Positions 21,164 through 32,521 of a DNA stretch of 64,000 bases are shown here, piece by piece. The position numbers and the translations under genes were made by a program. Position 1 is the stretch's first letter. Each line of letters starts with the position of its first letter. The notes beneath the pieces were generated by a model, which was not told the origin of the DNA, did no database searches, and was given only the letters and a program-made list of their open reading frames with translations. This DNA comes from Peribacillus butanolivorans. GTDB taxonomy: Bacteria > Bacillota > Bacilli > Bacillales > DSM-1321. The DNA is taken from contig NZ_LGYA01000005.1 in NCBI RefSeq assembly GCF_001273755.1, positions 351,779 through 415,778 on the forward strand. The letters run 5' to 3'.

Positions 21164-21796
21164 ATGATAGGAATCGTCGATTACGGAATGGGGAATTTAT
21201 TCTCTGTCAGTAAAGGGCTGGAAAGACTTGGAGCTGACTCATTCATTTCCGATGATCCAGAAGAACTTTCTAAAGCGACAGGCATTATTCTTCCCGGTGT
21301 CGGTTCTTTCAGAGATGCTATGAGTCTGTTGGAAAAACAAAAGCTTGATGAATTCCTGAAAAAATACGTAGCCGGTGGAGGTTATTTATTAGGCATATGC
21401 TTGGGTATGCAGCTTCTCTTTGATGAAAGTGAGGAAAATGGACCAGCAAAAGGATTATCCCTCATCCCAGGTAAAGTAGTTCGTTTTACGGGGATGGATG
21501 CCAATGAGATGACTTATAAGGTGCCGCACATGGGCTGGAATCGTCTTGAATTTAAACATGTATCGCCAGTGATCGAAGGCCTTGAAGAGGAACACGTTTA
21601 TTTCGTCCATTCTTATTACGCTGATACTGATGAGTCATACATTACCGCTTCAGCAACTTATGATGTGGAAGTACCGGCGATTGTTGGCAAAGGAAATGTA
21701 TTTGGGATGCAGTTTCATCCGGAAAAAAGCGGCCAGATGGGCATGTCACTCTTGAAAAATTATTTGACATTAGTAGAAGGGAAGGGAGAAGCTTGA
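21164..21796 (+). CDS. hisH: imidazole glycerol phosphate synthase glutaminase subunit
   Basis: Releases ammonia from glutamine and passes it to HisF. 210 residues, class I glutamine amidotransferase: nucleophile Cys in [10 protein letters not shown] near 80, and His/Glu in [10 protein letters not shown] near 185. It starts directly at the hisB stop and overlaps hisA by 4 bases. Confidence 0.96.
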   Translation: MIGIVDYGMGNLFSVSKGLERLGADSFISDDPEELSKATGIILPGVGSFRDAMSLLEKQKLDEFLKKYVAGGGYLLGICLGMQLLFDESEENGPAKGLSLIPGKVVRFTGMDANEMTYKVPHMGWNRLEFKHVSPVIEGLEEEHVYFVHSYYADTDESYITASATYDVEVPAIVGKGNVFGMQFHPEKSGQMGMSLLKNYLTLVEGKGEA

Positions 21797-22527
21797 GCAA
21801 CTTTACGATTTACCCAGCGATTGATATGCGTGGAGGCAAATGCGTTCGCTTAATCCAGGGAGACTACAATCAGGAAACGGTTTATGGCGATTCCCCCTTT
21901 GATATGGCTAAAGGTTTTGCGGACCAAGGAGCGGATTGGATACATATGGTCGATCTGGACGGAGCAAAAGAAGGCGTTCGTATCAACGATTCCTACGTTA
22001 TTAAAGCAGCCAAAGAGTTAGGTGCCCGCGTCCAAATTGGTGGAGGCATTCGAACGGAGCAGGACATTGCTCATTATCTTGATAATGGTGTAGAGCGTGT
22101 AATTCTAGGTAGCTCGGCCGTTTCAGACCCGGAATTTACTAAAGATATGATCAGAAAATATGGAAACCATATCGCGATTGGCATTGATGCGAAGGATGGT
22201 AAGGTTGCCACTCATGGCTGGCTTCAAACGTCAGAAACACAGGCCATAGAGCTTGGGAAACTACTAGCTGATGCTGGCGCAGAGACATTTATCGTGACCG
22301 ATATCGCAACAGACGGCATGCTTTCAGGGCCAAATGTGCACGGGATTGTGGCAATGGCGAAGGCAACTGGCAAAAATGTAATTGCTTCTGGCGGCATTAG
22401 TTCGCTCGAAGATCTAATCACCCTCAAGGAGTATGAAGCTCAAGGTGTTGCAGGGGCGATTATTGGCAAGGCGCTTTATACTAATCGCTTTACTGTAAAA
22501 GAAGCGGTAGAAAAGGTGCGTGGTTAA
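21793..22527 (+). CDS. hisA: ProFAR isomerase
   Basis: Isomerises the aminoaldose intermediate of histidine synthesis in a TIM barrel related to HisF. 244 residues: [17 protein letters not shown] with the first catalytic Asp, [12 protein letters not shown] loop ([13 protein letters not shown]), and [13 protein letters not shown] with the second Asp. It starts at TTG 21793, overlapping the hisH stop (TTGA); GGGAGAAGC is upstream. Confidence 0.95.
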   Translation: MSNFTIYPAIDMRGGKCVRLIQGDYNQETVYGDSPFDMAKGFADQGADWIHMVDLDGAKEGVRINDSYVIKAAKELGARVQIGGGIRTEQDIAHYLDNGVERVILGSSAVSDPEFTKDMIRKYGNHIAIGIDAKDGKVATHGWLQTSETQAIELGKLLADAGAETFIVTDIATDGMLSGPNVHGIVAMAKATGKNVIASGGISSLEDLITLKEYEAQGVAGAIIGKALYTNRFTVKEAVEKVRG

Positions 22528-23286
22528 ATGCTGACCAAAAGAATTATTCCTTGTCTGGATGTAAAAGACGGACGTGTGGTTAAGGGGATACAATTTGTTT
22601 CCTTAAGGGATGCCGGGGATCCAGTCGAGCTAGCTGCCTTTTACGACCAAGAAGGTGCTGATGAGCTTGTCTTTCTTGATATTTCTGCTTCACATGAAGG
22701 AAGGGAAACGATTGTTGACGTCGTTCAAGCGGTTGCAGGCAGTCTAGCAATCCCGTTTACAGTTGGCGGCGGTATTAATTCGCTAGCTGATATGAAGAAG
22801 ATTTTACGTGCTGGTGCAGATAAAGTATCTTTAAATACAGCAGCTGTTTTACGACCTGACTTAATTAATGAAGGTTCCGATTATTTTGGTGCTCAATGTA
22901 TCGTAATTGCTATTGATGCGCGATATGATGAAGAGCTTGGCTCATGGCGCGTTTATACCCATGGCGGACGAAAACCGACTGAATGGGAAGTAATTGATTG
23001 GGCGAAGGAAGCGGTCACACGTGGTGCTGGTGAAATTTTATTGACAAGCATGGATTGTGACGGAGAAAAACAGGGCTTTAATATCGCATTAACAAAAGCA
23101 GTATCGGAAGCAGTTTCGGTTCCTGTTATTGCTTCTGGCGGCGCAGGTAATGCGGAACATTTCCAGGAAGCATTTGAAGAAGGAAAAGCGGACGCAGGGT
23201 TAGCAGCCTCAATTTTTCATTATAAAGAAACATCTGTTAAAGAAGTCAAAACGTTTCTCAAACAACAAGGAGTGGTTGTACGATGA
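22528..23286 (+). CDS. hisF: imidazole glycerol phosphate synthase cyclase subunit
   Basis: Uses ammonia from HisH to form imidazole glycerol phosphate and AICAR. 252 residues: [16 protein letters not shown] with catalytic Asp, [10 protein letters not shown], and [14 protein letters not shown] with the second Asp, then [11 protein letters not shown] follows the hisA stop directly, and its end overlaps hisI (ATGA). Confidence 0.97.
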   Translation: MLTKRIIPCLDVKDGRVVKGIQFVSLRDAGDPVELAAFYDQEGADELVFLDISASHEGRETIVDVVQAVAGSLAIPFTVGGGINSLADMKKILRAGADKVSLNTAAVLRPDLINEGSDYFGAQCIVIAIDARYDEELGSWRVYTHGGRKPTEWEVIDWAKEAVTRGAGEILLTSMDCDGEKQGFNIALTKAVSEAVSVPVIASGGAGNAEHFQEAFEEGKADAGLAASIFHYKETSVKEVKTFLKQQGVVVR

Positions 23287-23939
23287 ATCTCGAAACTATT
23301 ATATATGACGAAAAAGGTCTGGTTCCGGCGATTGTCCAAGATGCAGGAACTGGCGAAGTGCTGACACTTGCTTATATGAATAAAGAATCCTTGCAATTAT
23401 CCATAGAAAAAGGAGAAACCGTGTTCTTCAGCCGTTCACGCAATGAGTTATGGCATAAAGGAGAAACGAGCGGAAATACGCAAAAAATCACAGAAATGAA
23501 GTATGACTGCGATCAGGATGCAATAGTCGTTCGTGTTGTTCCGGCAGGGCCGGCATGCCATACAGGTGCAACAAGCTGTTTCAGCGAAACGATTTACCAA
23601 AATAAAGAAGCGCAACAAGCGGTACAGACAAATGTGACTTTCTTGACGGAATTAGAGAAATTGATTGGAAAAAGAAAAACAGAAATGCCTGAAGGATCTT
23701 ATACAACCTACCTATTCGATAAGGGCGTTGATAAAATCTTGAAAAAAGTAGGGGAAGAAGCTGCTGAAGTGATCATTGCTGCTAAAAACCGCGATGCTGA
23801 AGAACTTTCTATGGAAAGTGCAGACCTTCTATATCACTTATTTGTTCTTCTTCAAGAACAGGAATTGCCTTTCCAAGCAGTGCTTGATGTACTGAAGGCC
23901 AGACATTCTGATAAGGACGAACCTAAAGAAAATGAATAA
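23283..23939 (+). CDS. hisI: phosphoribosyl-AMP cyclohydrolase / phosphoribosyl-ATP pyrophosphatase fusion
   Basis: Bifunctional enzyme for steps two and three of the pathway. 218 residues: HisI domain to ~110 with [10 protein letters not shown] and the zinc Cys residues in YDCDQDA and [12 protein letters not shown], then HisE domain with [18 protein letters not shown]. It ends with the operon terminator. Confidence 0.95.
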   Translation: MNLETIIYDEKGLVPAIVQDAGTGEVLTLAYMNKESLQLSIEKGETVFFSRSRNELWHKGETSGNTQKITEMKYDCDQDAIVVRVVPAGPACHTGATSCFSETIYQNKEAQQAVQTNVTFLTELEKLIGKRKTEMPEGSYTTYLFDKGVDKILKKVGEEAAEVIIAAKNRDAEELSMESADLLYHLFVLLQEQELPFQAVLDVLKARHSDKDEPKENE

Positions 23940-23951
23940 ATAAATAGTCAA

Positions 23952-23981
23952 ATACCCTCCCAAATCCGGAGGGTATTTTTC
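23952..23981 (+). terminator. his operon terminator
   Basis: ATACCCTCC and GGAGGGTAT around a 7-base loop, then five T. Confidence 0.88.
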
Positions 23982-24323
23982 CTTATAAAGGTTTTTTTCT
24001 GAGTGTTTACGACGACAATCATCAACGAATCAAGGTAAAATTAAAGTCATGAGCCCGTAAGATTACCGGGTTCATGCCCTCAAGGCTGTCTAATTAAATA
24101 AAGTGTCTAACTTTTTGGGTTCACTTCATAATCATGGCTCTTTTTTTACACCTGTGAAGGAAAACATTTATGAGAAAATGATGATTCAAAACCTGTGTAT
24201 TTTGCCTGATAATTTCTAAATAAAAGTATCACAAATCCATTTTCCATTTTCTTGAATTGTTCGGCAAATATTCTTCAATATGTTATAATACTATGGTTAA
24301 TCAACTTGTAGATGGAGGATTAC
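23982..24323. other. intergenic region before yvcD with a possible IS3-type end remnant
   Basis: No gene. ATGAGCCCG/CGGGTTCAT forms a hairpin at about 24048-24074, and AAGTGTCTAACTTTTTGGGT at 24104-24123 resembles the ends of IS3/IS150-group elements. No transposase sequence is present. The yvcD promoter should lie near 24250-24300 (TGTTATAATAC at ~24280). Confidence 0.4.
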
Positions 24324-25826
24324 ATGAGTAAAGACTCTAAATTTGGCCAACAGGCAAAAATTCTAACCTTTCACCCGACAGGTGAGTATTATTTCACCAA
24401 GGGTCTAAAAGCATATCATAGACGAGAACTACCTAAATCAAAAAAATACTTGGAACGTGCGCTGGAACTTGAACCGTCAGAACCGATGATAGCCTGTCAA
24501 TTGGCAATCACCTGCTCAGAGATCGGCGAATATAATTATTCAAATAACCTCCTGGAAAATATCTTGGATGTGATGGATCCATATATGTCGGAATGCCATT
24601 ACTTCCTTGCGAATAATTATGCTCATTTAGGCATGTTCAAGGAGGCTTACCGCCACGCGAGTGCATACCTGGATAAAGAAGAAGACGGAGAGTTCAGCGA
24701 TGATGCAGAGGATCTTCTTGAACTTATTACCTTCGAGTCGGATGAATCCGAAGAAAATCTCTTTAAGCATGATGGACTAATTTCCAAGCAGGAAAAGGCT
24801 CGTGAGTATTTAGAATCGGGGAATTTCCCTAAGGCAATTGAAGTACTAAAAGAAACGATTGCCGAATACCAGGATTATTGGTCGGCTTATAATAATCTAG
24901 CACTTGCTTATTTTTACCTTGGTCAGGTAGATGAAGCTTTTGAAACGTTGGATGAGGTACTTGAAAAAAGTCCAGGGAACTTACATGCGCTTTGTAACCT
25001 GGTGGTTTTCCATCATTATCAACAGGATGAGGATAAGGTGGAAGAGCTTATACAAATGCTCGAAAAAATTCGGCCGATGTTATCTGAACATCGCTTCAAG
25101 CTTGGTGCGACTTTCGCGTTAATCGGGAACTATGCATCCGCATATAAATGGCTAAAAATATTGCAGAAACAAGGGTTTGAAGGAGATGGGACCTTCTACT
25201 ATTGGCTTACCATATCGGCCTTCCATTTAGGACATGAACAGGCAGCTAGAAAAGCTTGGAAAAAGGTTGTAGAAATGAATCCGGAAAAAGAAGGCATGGA
25301 GCCTTGGGGAGATATGAATGCAACTTCTGATGGTTTTGAACATCATTTTCCTTCCATTATAAAACGGCTTGAAAGCGAATTTATTGAAGAAAGACTGTTT
25401 GCTATTTTCCTTTTGAAACATTCGGTTCATAAGCAAAAGCTATTGAAAAACCAGGTCCTCAACCTGAATCAGAACTTCACTGACTTGGAAAGGGATTATG
25501 CAGACCTGGTGCAAGCTCCTGCAAAAAATCGTCAACTGACACCCATTGATTTTGCCGATCGAACGGCTGAATTATTATATCAGCATTTTCAACCGATTCA
25601 ATTAGATGAAGCTGGGCTCTATTTAATGTGGTTTTCTGTCTTCATCGAAGCGGTTAAATCAGAGCAAAAGCTTAATAATCCAGCAGGCTGGGCATCTGCA
25701 GTCGAATACGTGTGGAATCAGCTTAAAAATGAAAAGATGAGCAAGCAGGCAATAGCAGACAAACATTTCATATCGGTGTCGACCTTATCGAAGTATGTAA
25801 AATTGGTTCAAACGCTCCTAGAGTGA
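24324..25826 (+). CDS. yvcD: tetratricopeptide repeat protein, YvcD-like
   Basis: 500 residues. At least six TPR-like helical pairs between ~25 and 320 (for example EYYFTKGLKAYHRRELPKSK, AREYLESGNFPKAIEVLKE, NNLALAYFYLGQVDEAFETL). The C-terminal ~150 residues include a helix-turn-helix-like stretch (KQAIADKHFISVSTLSKYVK) that could bind nucleic acid. No signal or membrane segment. Function unknown; B. subtilis yvcD lies at the same place, between the his operon and trxB. Start ATG 24324 has GGAGG five bases upstream; ATG 24312 would include it in the gene. Confidence 0.78.
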   Translation: MSKDSKFGQQAKILTFHPTGEYYFTKGLKAYHRRELPKSKKYLERALELEPSEPMIACQLAITCSEIGEYNYSNNLLENILDVMDPYMSECHYFLANNYAHLGMFKEAYRHASAYLDKEEDGEFSDDAEDLLELITFESDESEENLFKHDGLISKQEKAREYLESGNFPKAIEVLKETIAEYQDYWSAYNNLALAYFYLGQVDEAFETLDEVLEKSPGNLHALCNLVVFHHYQQDEDKVEELIQMLEKIRPMLSEHRFKLGATFALIGNYASAYKWLKILQKQGFEGDGTFYYWLTISAFHLGHEQAARKAWKKVVEMNPEKEGMEPWGDMNATSDGFEHHFPSIIKRLESEFIEERLFAIFLLKHSVHKQKLLKNQVLNLNQNFTDLERDYADLVQAPAKNRQLTPIDFADRTAELLYQHFQPIQLDEAGLYLMWFSVFIEAVKSEQKLNNPAGWASAVEYVWNQLKNEKMSKQAIADKHFISVSTLSKYVKLVQTLLE

Positions 25827-25869
25827 GCAGATATTTGGACGAAAAATTATTTGTTATATAGGATAATAG

Positions 25870-26877
<1,008 letters not shown>

Positions 26878-27003
26878 GTATAATAATTTATATACAAAAA
26901 TTTACACATCGTAATTCTGTTTTAATTATGTTGTAACACCAGTGAAATAATGATTGGGTATAGTAAGAGTAGAAGTTGACCCCCTTTTATTATAAAACGT
27001 TGA

Positions 27004-27036
27004 GGACACAGATTAAGAATCTGTGTCCTATTTTTC
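27004..27036 (+). terminator. trxB terminator
   Basis: GGACACAGATT and AATCTGTGTCC form an 11-bp stem with a 3-base loop, then TATTTTT. Confidence 0.88.
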
Positions 27037-27438
27037 GTTTCCTGCTTTAAGACTATATCTTCCCTACCATTTTCTAGGGAGAATCAATATGTTGTAATAG
27101 AAAGTAAGATAGCCATCTGCATTTAGGGAATGAAAGTGGAGAAGAATAGGAGGTAAGCTAGAGAAAAAATTCACTCGGTAATTCCACGAGATGAATATTC
27201 CCCCAATGCAGGAAGGTTACTTTATTGTTAGCTTATTTCAAAAATAGTATAATGATAAGATATACTAAACATATATCATTCATAAGGGTAAGATTTAAAA
27301 TACAGCTTGTTTGAACTATAAGCATTTGTAAATCGCCAAATGGATGTCTAGCGGCGGTTTAAAGATATAAACTGAATCTCTGGAATGCAAGAGTGAAGGT
27401 TTCTATAGTCGAGCAGAGGCCAATTTGAGGTGAAGAAC
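27037..27438. other. intergenic region upstream of yvcI
   Basis: About 400 bases with no supported gene. It holds a sigma-A promoter at 27225-27253 and a leader hairpin TAAATCGCC/GGCGGTTTA at 27331-27363 without a T tract. Confidence 0.5.
27225..27253 (+). promoter_or_regulatory. promoter of the yvcI-rapZ-glmR-whiA-crh operon
   Basis: TTGTTA and a perfect TATAAT with a 17-base spacer, about 185 bases before the first start codon. Confidence 0.7.
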
Positions 27439-27897
27439 GTGCAACGTGTCACAAACTGTGTATTGATTAAGGATAATCAAATCTTATTATTAAAAAAACC
27501 AAGACGTGGATGGTGGGTCGCTCCTGGTGGCAAGATGGAGCCCGGAGAATCCATACGTGATGCCTGTATAAGAGAATTTCGAGAAGAAACAGGCGTTTAT
27601 TTAAAAAACCCTACCATCAAAGGCATTTTCACCTTCATTATGAAGGATGGGGATAAGGTGTTGTCAGAATGGATGATGTTTACTTTCTTTGCTACGGACT
27701 CTGATGGTGTCAATGTAGATGTATGTGAAGAAGGGGAGCTTTTCTGGCACCCTATAGAAGATGTTAAAAAGCTGAAAATGGCTGAAGGGGATTTTCACAT
27801 TCTGGACTATATGGTTCATGGAAGTGGAATTATTTACGGAACGTTTACCTATACACCTGAATTTAAGTTGCTTTCTTATCGACTAGATCCAGGTTAA
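27439..27897 (+). CDS. yvcI: Nudix hydrolase, YvcI-like
   Basis: 152 residues. Nudix box [24 protein letters not shown] at about residue 32-55, split here as GGKMEPGES then REFREETG, with all key Glu residues present. Substrate unknown; a nucleoside diphosphate derivative is expected. First gene of the yvcI-rapZ-glmR-whiA-crh operon. The canonical GAGGTGA at 27427-27433 favours GTG 27439; GTG 27430 is the alternative and adds three residues. Confidence 0.85.
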   Translation: MQRVTNCVLIKDNQILLLKKPRRGWWVAPGGKMEPGESIRDACIREFREETGVYLKNPTIKGIFTFIMKDGDKVLSEWMMFTFFATDSDGVNVDVCEEGELFWHPIEDVKKLKMAEGDFHILDYMVHGSGIIYGTFTYTPEFKLLSYRLDPG

Positions 27898-27941
27898 TAT
27901 TTACGTATAAAAAAGATTGCTATACATGGGGGCGGAGAAAA

Positions 27942-28844
27942 ATGAGTACAGGGCAGATGAATGAAACGCAATTGGTCATCATAACTGGAATGTCAGGAGC
28001 AGGAAAGACAGTGGCGGTTCAAAGTTTTGAAGACCTCGGCTTTTTTTGCGTCGATAATTTGCCGCCCACTTTATTGCCAAAGTTTTTGGAGTTAATGAAG
28101 GACTCTGGGAATAAGATGAATAAAGTAGCACTTGTTATGGATTTACGGGGGAGAGAATTTTTTGATTCCTTATTTCTTGCTTTGGACAAATTAACAGAAA
28201 CATCATCGGTTTCACCAAGAATTCTTTTTCTTGAAGCTGATGATGATTCCTTGGTCCGTCGATATAAGGAAACGAGAAGGACCCATCCATTAGCTCCATT
28301 AGGCCGGCCATTAGAAGGTATTAAAATGGAACGGGAACTCTTGGATGAACTAAAGGGCAGGGCTCAGTTGATTTTTAATACTTCACAGCTGAAGCCACGT
28401 GAATTAAGGGAAAAAATTGCTTCAGAATTTTCAACGGATAAAAGTGTAGGATTTACAGTCAATGTCATGTCCTTTGGGTTCAAGCATGGTCTACCTATAG
28501 ATGCAGACCTTGTGTTTGATGTACGCTTTCTACCGAATCCGTACTATATTGACCACATGAGGCCAAAGACGGGGTTGGAGGAAGAAGTATCTAGCTACGT
28601 TTTAAAATGGAGTGAGACACAAAAGTTTTTAGAAAAGGTAACAGATCTGCTTACCTTTATGCTTCCATATTATAAGCGTGAAGGGAAAGCGCAACTTGTT
28701 ATTGCGATTGGGTGTACAGGAGGTCAGCACCGTTCTGTAGCATTGACCGAGTATATTTCGAACTACTTCCAAAAGGATTACAGGGTTCAGGTGTCTCATA
28801 GAGATATCGAAAAAAGTAAGGGGAAAGTAAAAGATGTTAAATAA
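27942..28844 (+). CDS. rapZ: RNase adapter RapZ / nucleotide-binding YvcJ
   Basis: 300 residues. N-terminal P-loop GMSGAGKT near 18-25, Walker-B-like region, and the conserved C-terminal domain with [15 protein letters not shown] near 260. E. coli RapZ binds glucosamine-6-phosphate and steers sRNA decay; the Bacillus protein hydrolyses GTP/ATP and is linked to competence. It overlaps glmR by 11 bases. Confidence 0.92.
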   Translation: MSTGQMNETQLVIITGMSGAGKTVAVQSFEDLGFFCVDNLPPTLLPKFLELMKDSGNKMNKVALVMDLRGREFFDSLFLALDKLTETSSVSPRILFLEADDDSLVRRYKETRRTHPLAPLGRPLEGIKMERELLDELKGRAQLIFNTSQLKPRELREKIASEFSTDKSVGFTVNVMSFGFKHGLPIDADLVFDVRFLPNPYYIDHMRPKTGLEEEVSSYVLKWSETQKFLEKVTDLLTFMLPYYKREGKAQLVIAIGCTGGQHRSVALTEYISNYFQKDYRVQVSHRDIEKSKGKVKDVK

Positions 28845-29820
28845 AAAGAACCGGCCTAAAGTTGTGATCATTGGAGGGGGAACCGGCCTTCCGGTTTTAT
28901 TAAGAGGATTAAAGAAGCATCCAGTGGATATAACAGCAATCGTTACGGTAGCTGATGATGGTGGAAGTTCAGGGCGCCTTCGTGAGGACATGGATATCCC
29001 CGCACCTGGTGATATTCGTAACGTTCTTGCTGCATTGTCAGATGTAGAGCCTCTTGTTGAGCAAATGTTTCAGCATCGCTTTCAGAGTAAAAATGAGTTG
29101 TCCGGGCATTCGTTGGGGAATCTGATTCTCGCTGCTATGACCTCATTAACGGGAGATTTTGTCCATGCAATCCAGGAAATGAGTAAATTCTTGAATGTCC
29201 GGGGTAAAGTACTGCCAGCTGCCAACCAAAGTGTGGTTCTCCAAGCGGAAATGGATGATGGATCGATTGTTACTGGAGAATCCAAAATCCCCTTTTCAGG
29301 AAAGAAAATAAAAAAAGTATTTCTGTCGCCCCAACATATAAAGCCGCTCAGTGAAACTCTCCAAGAAATCAAGCAGGCAGATCTTATCGTCATCGGTCCA
29401 GGAAGCTTATATACTAGCATTCTGCCTAATCTACTTGTTCCAGATCTTGGTGAAGAAGTAGGCCGCTCTAAGGCGAAGAAAGTGTACATTTGCAATTTAA
29501 TGACACAAGCAGGCGAGACGCTGGATTATAGCGCAAGCGATCATATAAAAGCTATATATGATCATATGGGAAATGCATATATTGACAGGATACTTGTTAA
29601 TAATGAGGAAATACCGTCTGAAATTCAGGAACGTTATAAAGCTGAATATGCCAAACCGGTTGTGTACGATGTGGAAAGTTTAAAAAGAATGGGTCTTGAA
29701 ATCATACAAGAACGCATTTTTAGCTATGAAGGTAATGTAATACGCCATGACACTAAAAAAGTGGCAGATTTGCTTTATAATATGCTTGTAAATGAAACGA
29801 AAAGCCATATAGTTCCGTAG
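28834..29820 (+). CDS. glmR: gluconeogenesis/cell-wall regulator GlmR (YvcK)
   Basis: 328 residues of the UPF0052/CofD-like family: [19 protein letters not shown] at 10-28, [15 protein letters not shown] and [13 protein letters not shown]. subtilis GlmR binds UDP-GlcNAc, stimulates GlmS and is needed for growth on gluconeogenic carbon. ATG 28834 overlaps the end of rapZ. Confidence 0.92.
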   Translation: MLNKKNRPKVVIIGGGTGLPVLLRGLKKHPVDITAIVTVADDGGSSGRLREDMDIPAPGDIRNVLAALSDVEPLVEQMFQHRFQSKNELSGHSLGNLILAAMTSLTGDFVHAIQEMSKFLNVRGKVLPAANQSVVLQAEMDDGSIVTGESKIPFSGKKIKKVFLSPQHIKPLSETLQEIKQADLIVIGPGSLYTSILPNLLVPDLGEEVGRSKAKKVYICNLMTQAGETLDYSASDHIKAIYDHMGNAYIDRILVNNEEIPSEIQERYKAEYAKPVVYDVESLKRMGLEIIQERIFSYEGNVIRHDTKKVADLLYNMLVNETKSHIVP

Positions 29821-29887
29821 ATATAAGTGGAGACTGCTTTTTGACTAATAAAAAGAGATTACCTGCGTTCGATTGGGGGTGAAATGG

Positions 29888-30841
29888 ATGTCTTTTGCTT
29901 CAGAAACAAAAAAAGAGCTTACTACATTGGAAGGAAAGGATTGTTGCGGAAAAGCAGAATTGTGTGCACTTATCCGGATGAATGGATCCCTTTCATTTTC
30001 TAATCGGAAGCTTGTTGTGGATATTCAAACTGAAAATGCAGCGATTGCCAGACGGATTTACACGCTGTTGAAAAAAAGTTATGAGGTCCAGGTCGAGCTG
30101 CTGGTTCGTAAAAAGATGAAGCTTAAAAAGAATAATGTTTATATTGTCAGGATGTCATCTGGAGGGCAGCGGATTTTAACCGATTTAGAAATTTTAGGCG
30201 AAGGCTTTGAAATTCTCCATGCTATATCCGATACTATTGTTGGGAAAAAATGTTGTAAGCGTTCATATCTAAGAGGTGCATTTCTTGCGGGAGGTTCGGT
30301 CAATAATCCGGAAACGTCTTCCTATCATCTTGAGATTTACTCACTTTATAAAGAGCACAATGATGCGCTTTGTGAGCTAATGAATAAGTTTGGTTTAAAG
30401 GCTAAGACGCTAGAACGTAAAAAAGGGTATATCATTTATTTAAAAGAAGCCGAAAAAATTGCTGAGTTTTTAAGTATTGTGGGAGCTCATTCAGCTTTAT
30501 TAAGGTTTGAGGATGTAAGAATTGTCCGTGATATGCGTAATTCCGTAAATCGCCTTGTGAATTGTGAAACAGCTAATTTGAACAAAACGATTGGGGCCTC
30601 ATTGCGTCAGGTTGAAAATATCCATTACATTGAGGATACGGTAGGATTAAATATTTTACCAGATAAGCTTCGGGAAATTGCGGAGCTAAGGATAGCATTT
30701 CAGGATATAACCTTAAAGGAACTTGGAGAAATGGTATCAGGAGGAAACATCAGTAAGTCGGGGATTAATCATCGGTTGCGAAAAATTGATGAAATAGCTG
30801 ATAGACTCCGTGGAGGAGAAGCTATTGCTGCGAAAAAATAA
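29888..30841 (+). CDS. whiA: DNA-binding protein WhiA
   Basis: 317 residues: N-terminal LAGLIDADG-like fold ([24 protein letters not shown]) without nuclease activity, and a C-terminal helix-turn-helix ([29 protein letters not shown]). WhiA controls sporulation genes in Streptomyces and affects cell division in Bacillus. ATG 29888 follows GGGGGTGA; the upstream TTG frame would contain that site. Confidence 0.94.
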   Translation: MSFASETKKELTTLEGKDCCGKAELCALIRMNGSLSFSNRKLVVDIQTENAAIARRIYTLLKKSYEVQVELLVRKKMKLKKNNVYIVRMSSGGQRILTDLEILGEGFEILHAISDTIVGKKCCKRSYLRGAFLAGGSVNNPETSSYHLEIYSLYKEHNDALCELMNKFGLKAKTLERKKGYIIYLKEAEKIAEFLSIVGAHSALLRFEDVRIVRDMRNSVNRLVNCETANLNKTIGASLRQVENIHYIEDTVGLNILPDKLREIAELRIAFQDITLKELGEMVSGGNISKSGINHRLRKIDEIADRLRGGEAIAAKK

Positions 30842-30861
30842 AGCTAACAGGGGAGATCAAG

Positions 30862-31119
30862 ATGGTGGAAAAACAAGTAGAAGTACGACTAAAAACAGGT
30901 TTACAAGCACGACCGGCGGCTCTTTTTGTTCAAGAAGCTAACCGCTTTCATTCAGATGTTTTCCTTGAAAAAGAAGGAAAAAAAGTGAATGCAAAAAGTA
31001 TTATGGGATTAATGAGTCTTGCCATTAGCTCTGGCGTGTCCGTCAAGCTTATTGTTGAAGGCCGTGATGAAAAAGAAGCAATAGAGGCATTAGAAGAATT
31101 CGTACAGCAAGAAGGATAA
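30862..31119 (+). CDS. crh: catabolite repression HPr-like protein Crh
   Basis: 85 residues with the HPr fold. Residue 15 is Gln (TGLQARPAA) in place of the His that HPr uses for sugar transport, while regulatory Ser46 is kept (AKSIMGLMSL). That pattern defines Crh: phosphorylated by HprK at Ser46, it acts as a CcpA corepressor but cannot take part in the phosphotransferase system. Last gene of its operon. Confidence 0.97.
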   Translation: MVEKQVEVRLKTGLQARPAALFVQEANRFHSDVFLEKEGKKVNAKSIMGLMSLAISSGVSVKLIVEGRDEKEAIEALEEFVQQEG

Positions 31120-31121
31120 AA

Positions 31122-31153
31122 TAAGAGGATGCCGACAAGCATCCTCTTAATGT
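31122..31153 (+). terminator. crh operon terminator
   Basis: AAGAGGATGC and GCATCCTCTT around CGACAA, then AATGTTTT. Confidence 0.8.
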
Positions 31154-31165
31154 TTTCACATAAAA

Positions 31166-31209
31166 GAAAAAGGACTCAAAAGTCGCTTTATGCTACTTTC
31201 GAGTCCTTT
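31166..31209 (-). terminator. clpP terminator
   Basis: On the minus strand GGACTCGAAAGT pairs with ACTTTTGAGTCC and is followed by TTTTTCTTTT. Confidence 0.8.
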
Positions 31210-31216
31210 AGTTTTA

Positions 31217-31822
31217 TTATTTGTCTTTTTTATCTTCAAGATTGCTACGAGTGATGACTTTGTCAATCAAGCCATATTCAAGAGCTCTTTCAGAGGTCAT
31301 GAAGTTATCGCGTTCTGTATCTCTTTGAAGGACTTCTATAGGTTGTCCAGTACGTTCTGCTAGGATTTGGTTTAATTTGTCTTTCAAGTGAAGGATACGG
31401 CGGGCTGCAATTTCAATTTCGGTTGCTTGACCTTGAGCTCCTCCAAGTGGTTGGTGAATCATGACTTCACTGTTTGGCAGGGCATAACGTTTGCCTTTTT
31501 CACCAGCAGCCAATAGGAATGCGCCCATAGAAGCAGCCATACCAATACATACAGTTGATACATTTGGTTTAATATATTGCATTGTATCGTAGATAGCCAT
31601 ACCAGATGTGATGCTTCCACCTGGGCTGTTGATATATAAAGTAATATCTTTTTCAGGATTTTCTGCTTCTAAAAATAGTAATTGAGCAACAATAGAATTG
31701 GAAACATTGTCATCAATTGCGCTTCCAAGCATAATGATCCGGTCTTTTAATAAACGGGAATAAATATCGTAGGCACGCTCCCCACGACTTGTTTGTTCGA
31801 TAACTGTAGGAATTAAATTCAT
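31217..31822 (-). CDS. clpP: ATP-dependent Clp protease proteolytic subunit
   Basis: Serine protease that forms the tetradecameric chamber used with ClpX, ClpC or ClpE; it also degrades proteins tagged by the tmRNA in this window. 201 residues: catalytic Ser98 in GMAASMGAF, His123 in [10 protein letters not shown], Asp in [11 protein letters not shown] 31822 ([10 protein letters not shown]) lies 8 bases after AGGAGG; ATG 31828 would be only 2 bases away. A CtsR operator overlaps the -35 region. Confidence 0.97.
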   Translation of the reverse strand: MNLIPTVIEQTSRGERAYDIYSRLLKDRIIMLGSAIDDNVSNSIVAQLLFLEAENPEKDITLYINSPGGSITSGMAIYDTMQYIKPNVSTVCIGMAASMGAFLLAAGEKGKRYALPNSEVMIHQPLGGAQGQATEIEIAARRILHLKDKLNQILAERTGQPIEVLQRDTERDNFMTSERALEYGLIDKVITRSNLEDKKDK

Positions 31823-31886
31823 GTTCATTTCCTCCTTCGATTAAGAGAATCATTTAAATTCTTTATGTATGTATGATACACTTTTT

Positions 31887-31903
31887 GGTCAATTTAGGTC
31901 AAA
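31887..31903. promoter_or_regulatory. CtsR operator overlapping the clpP promoter
   Basis: GGTCAATTTAGGTCAAA is the CtsR heptad direct repeat (GGTCAAA-N3-GGTCAAA) with one mismatch. On the minus strand the inner copy supplies the -35 TTGACC, followed after 17 bases by TACATA. CtsR is the class III heat-shock repressor of clp genes. Confidence 0.85.
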
Positions 31904-32052
31904 CAAAACAAACCCTATAATTGATAATTTGTTCGACAATTTTCTAGCTAAGTCTCCTTCCTAATTAAATTTATTTATAATTATGCCGCACAGGGATGAA
32001 TTTCCACATTACCCATAATACCCAAAAGCCGAAGTTTTAAACCTGATAACCC

Positions 32053-32081
32053 TTGCAAAGGAAGGCATTCTATCATATAAT
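32053..32081 (+). promoter_or_regulatory. promoter of the tRNA-Arg gene
   Basis: TTGCAA and TATAAT with a 17-base spacer, 40 bases before the tRNA. Confidence 0.7.
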
Positions 32082-32120
32082 AAAGTCTGTCGAAAAAAAT
32101 AGTAACTGAACTTCTATTTC

Positions 32121-32192
32121 GCCCTCGTAGTGCAACGGATAGAACGCAAGCCTCCGAAGCTTGAAATGCAGGTTCGATTCCTGCCGAGGGCA
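32121..32192 (+). tRNA. tRNA-Arg (anticodon CCG)
   Basis: Complete cloverleaf: acceptor GCCCTCG/CGAGGGC, anticodon stem CAAGC/GCTTG with loop CTCCGAA (anticodon CCG), T stem GCAGG/CCTGC with loop TTCGATT, discriminator A. The 3-prime CCA is not encoded. B. subtilis also has a lone tRNA-Arg gene near clpP. Confidence 0.93.
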
Positions 32193-32446
32193 TTACCAAT
32201 CTCTTGCTTAATTAAGTGGGGGATTTTTTATTTGTCATTTTTAAGTGAAGGCATCCGATGGATCCAAGCGATTTTTGATGAATTTAATCGATTTCCGTAA
32301 ATTTCCATCGAATCATGTAATGTCATCCTCTTTTGGAAAATATTAGTCATAAACCTTGGAAAATGTTGATTTCTCAATAAAAATAGTTGTGAAAATCGCA
32401 TTCCTGACATATAGTATTTAAAACAAACACACTATTCAGAAAAAAA

Positions 32447-32461
32447 CGTAAGCGTTTTCAT
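32447..32461. promoter_or_regulatory. candidate cre (CcpA) site before sigL
   Basis: The complement ATGAAAACGCTTACG fits the cre consensus WTGNAANCGNWNNCW at every fixed position except the last. B. subtilis sigL is known to be repressed by CcpA. Confidence 0.6.
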
Positions 32462-32521
32462 GGGTTTTTGTGTAGAATTTTCTCCTGATAATGTAAAATG
32501 GAATGGGGGAGGGATGAATCG

